From contig DKGY01000038.1 in the NCBI GenBank assembly GCA_002453475.1, forward strand, positions 6,334 to 12,584: a stretch of 6,251 nt of DNA, read 5' to 3'. Source of the DNA: Clostridium sp. UBA6758. Lineage in GTDB: Bacteria; Bacillota; Clostridia; Clostridiales; Clostridiaceae. Made by a program: the position numbers and the translations under genes. Under the pieces are notes generated by a model, which saw only the letters and a program-made list of their open reading frames with translations, did no database searches and was not told where the DNA came from. Numbering within the stretch: the first letter of the stretch is position 1; the number at the start of each line of letters is the position of its first letter. Positions 5,936-6,251 of the stretch are shown piece by piece.

Positions 5936-6251
5936 ATGAAAGGTAAAAAAACTCAAAATAAAGAAGAAAAGAATTTTCTTTTATATATTCCTAAAATTGA
6001 ACATGATAACTATAAAATTAATGAAAATAATATAGTTACCTTATATTTTGAACATAATAAAACGATAGAAAAGTTTGCAAGATGGTTGGTTAAGAAAAAT
6101 AATCTTAGTGATATAGTTTTTGATGAAAAATCATCATTAGCATGGACTTTAATAGATGGTAAAAGAAGTATATATGACATTGCACTTGAGATGGCAAGAA
6201 GGTTAGGTGATACGGAAGAAGTAGCTATAGAGAGGCTTGTAATGTACATAA
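5936..6251 (+). CDS. PqqD-family protein (5' part, runs off the window)
   Basis: The first 105 residues are visible and the frame is still open at the window edge. The C-terminal half matches the PqqD fold: FDEKSSLAWTLIDGKRSIYD (62-81), with the conserved W70 and the D74-G75 turn, followed by the helix IALEMARRLG (82-91) and EVAIERLVMYI (95-105). PqqD proteins are winged-helix peptide-binding chaperones that present a precursor peptide to a modifying enzyme such as a radical SAM protein; similar domains are the RiPP recognition elements. Here about 55 residues come before the core, more than in free-standing PqqD; this part begins with a Lys-rich stretch (KGKKTQNKEEK) and shows no signal peptide. 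The start is ATG 5936, with AGGTGAT (5925-5931) closely upstream. It lies 117 bp after the OPT gene on the same strand. The peptide it would bind is unknown, and a regulatory or non-RiPP role is possible. Confidence 0.75.
   Translation, partial: MKGKKTQNKEEKNFLLYIPKIEHDNYKINENNIVTLYFEHNKTIEKFARWLVKKNNLSDIVFDEKSSLAWTLIDGKRSIYDIALEMARRLGDTEEVAIERLVMYI

Noticed and set aside
6010..6249. 79-codon minus-strand ORF at the right edge
   Set aside because: It is antisense to the PqqD-like gene, which has a good ribosome binding site and a recognisable domain; a low-complexity Ser/Leu/Ile product is expected from the shadow strand.

Overview
The window is very AT-rich. Its codons favour A/T at the third position, it has strong purine-rich ribosome binding sites, and GTG and TTG starts occur alongside ATG. 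The gene content (a short Ppx/GppA protein, a small single-span signal peptidase, a TIGR00733-type OPT transporter and a PqqD-like protein) fits a low-GC Firmicute, most likely a Clostridium-type anaerobe. No phage, transposase, CRISPR, rRNA or tRNA signal was seen. The identifications rest on motif reading, not on a database search.

Layout. Positions 1-886 (+) hold the 3' part of a polytopic membrane protein that probably belongs to the CD0519/CD1768 family (nucleoside-recognition/Gate-like). It runs tail-to-tail into a short Ppx/GppA-family phosphatase (966-1916, -). The gap between them holds three consecutive palindromes, and the stop codon of the phosphatase gene sits inside the third. 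Next comes a pirin-like bicupin gene (2116-2835, -) with a TTG start and a degraded metal site, followed directly by a 16-bp inverted repeat. Divergent from it is a type I signal peptidase (3101-3607, +) with a GTG start, ending at a strong hairpin-plus-T-run terminator. After about 285 bp of non-coding DNA comes a complete 641-residue OPT-family oligopeptide transporter (3893-5818, +). Then, across a 117-bp gap with an 11-bp GC-containing hairpin, comes the 5' part of a PqqD-like gene (5936 to the window edge, +).

How the genes may work together. The one functionally suggestive pairing is the OPT transporter with the PqqD-like protein. OPT proteins move peptides or metal-peptide chelates. 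PqqD folds act as peptide-binding chaperones (RiPP recognition elements) for peptide-modifying enzymes. Same-strand adjacency suggests that a peptide or a bound cofactor is handled by both, but no modifying enzyme and no precursor peptide lies inside the window. The other genes look like independent single-gene transcription units. I did not find a clear-cut new system; the OPT-PqqD pair is the best lead, and the gene after 6251 would settle much of it.
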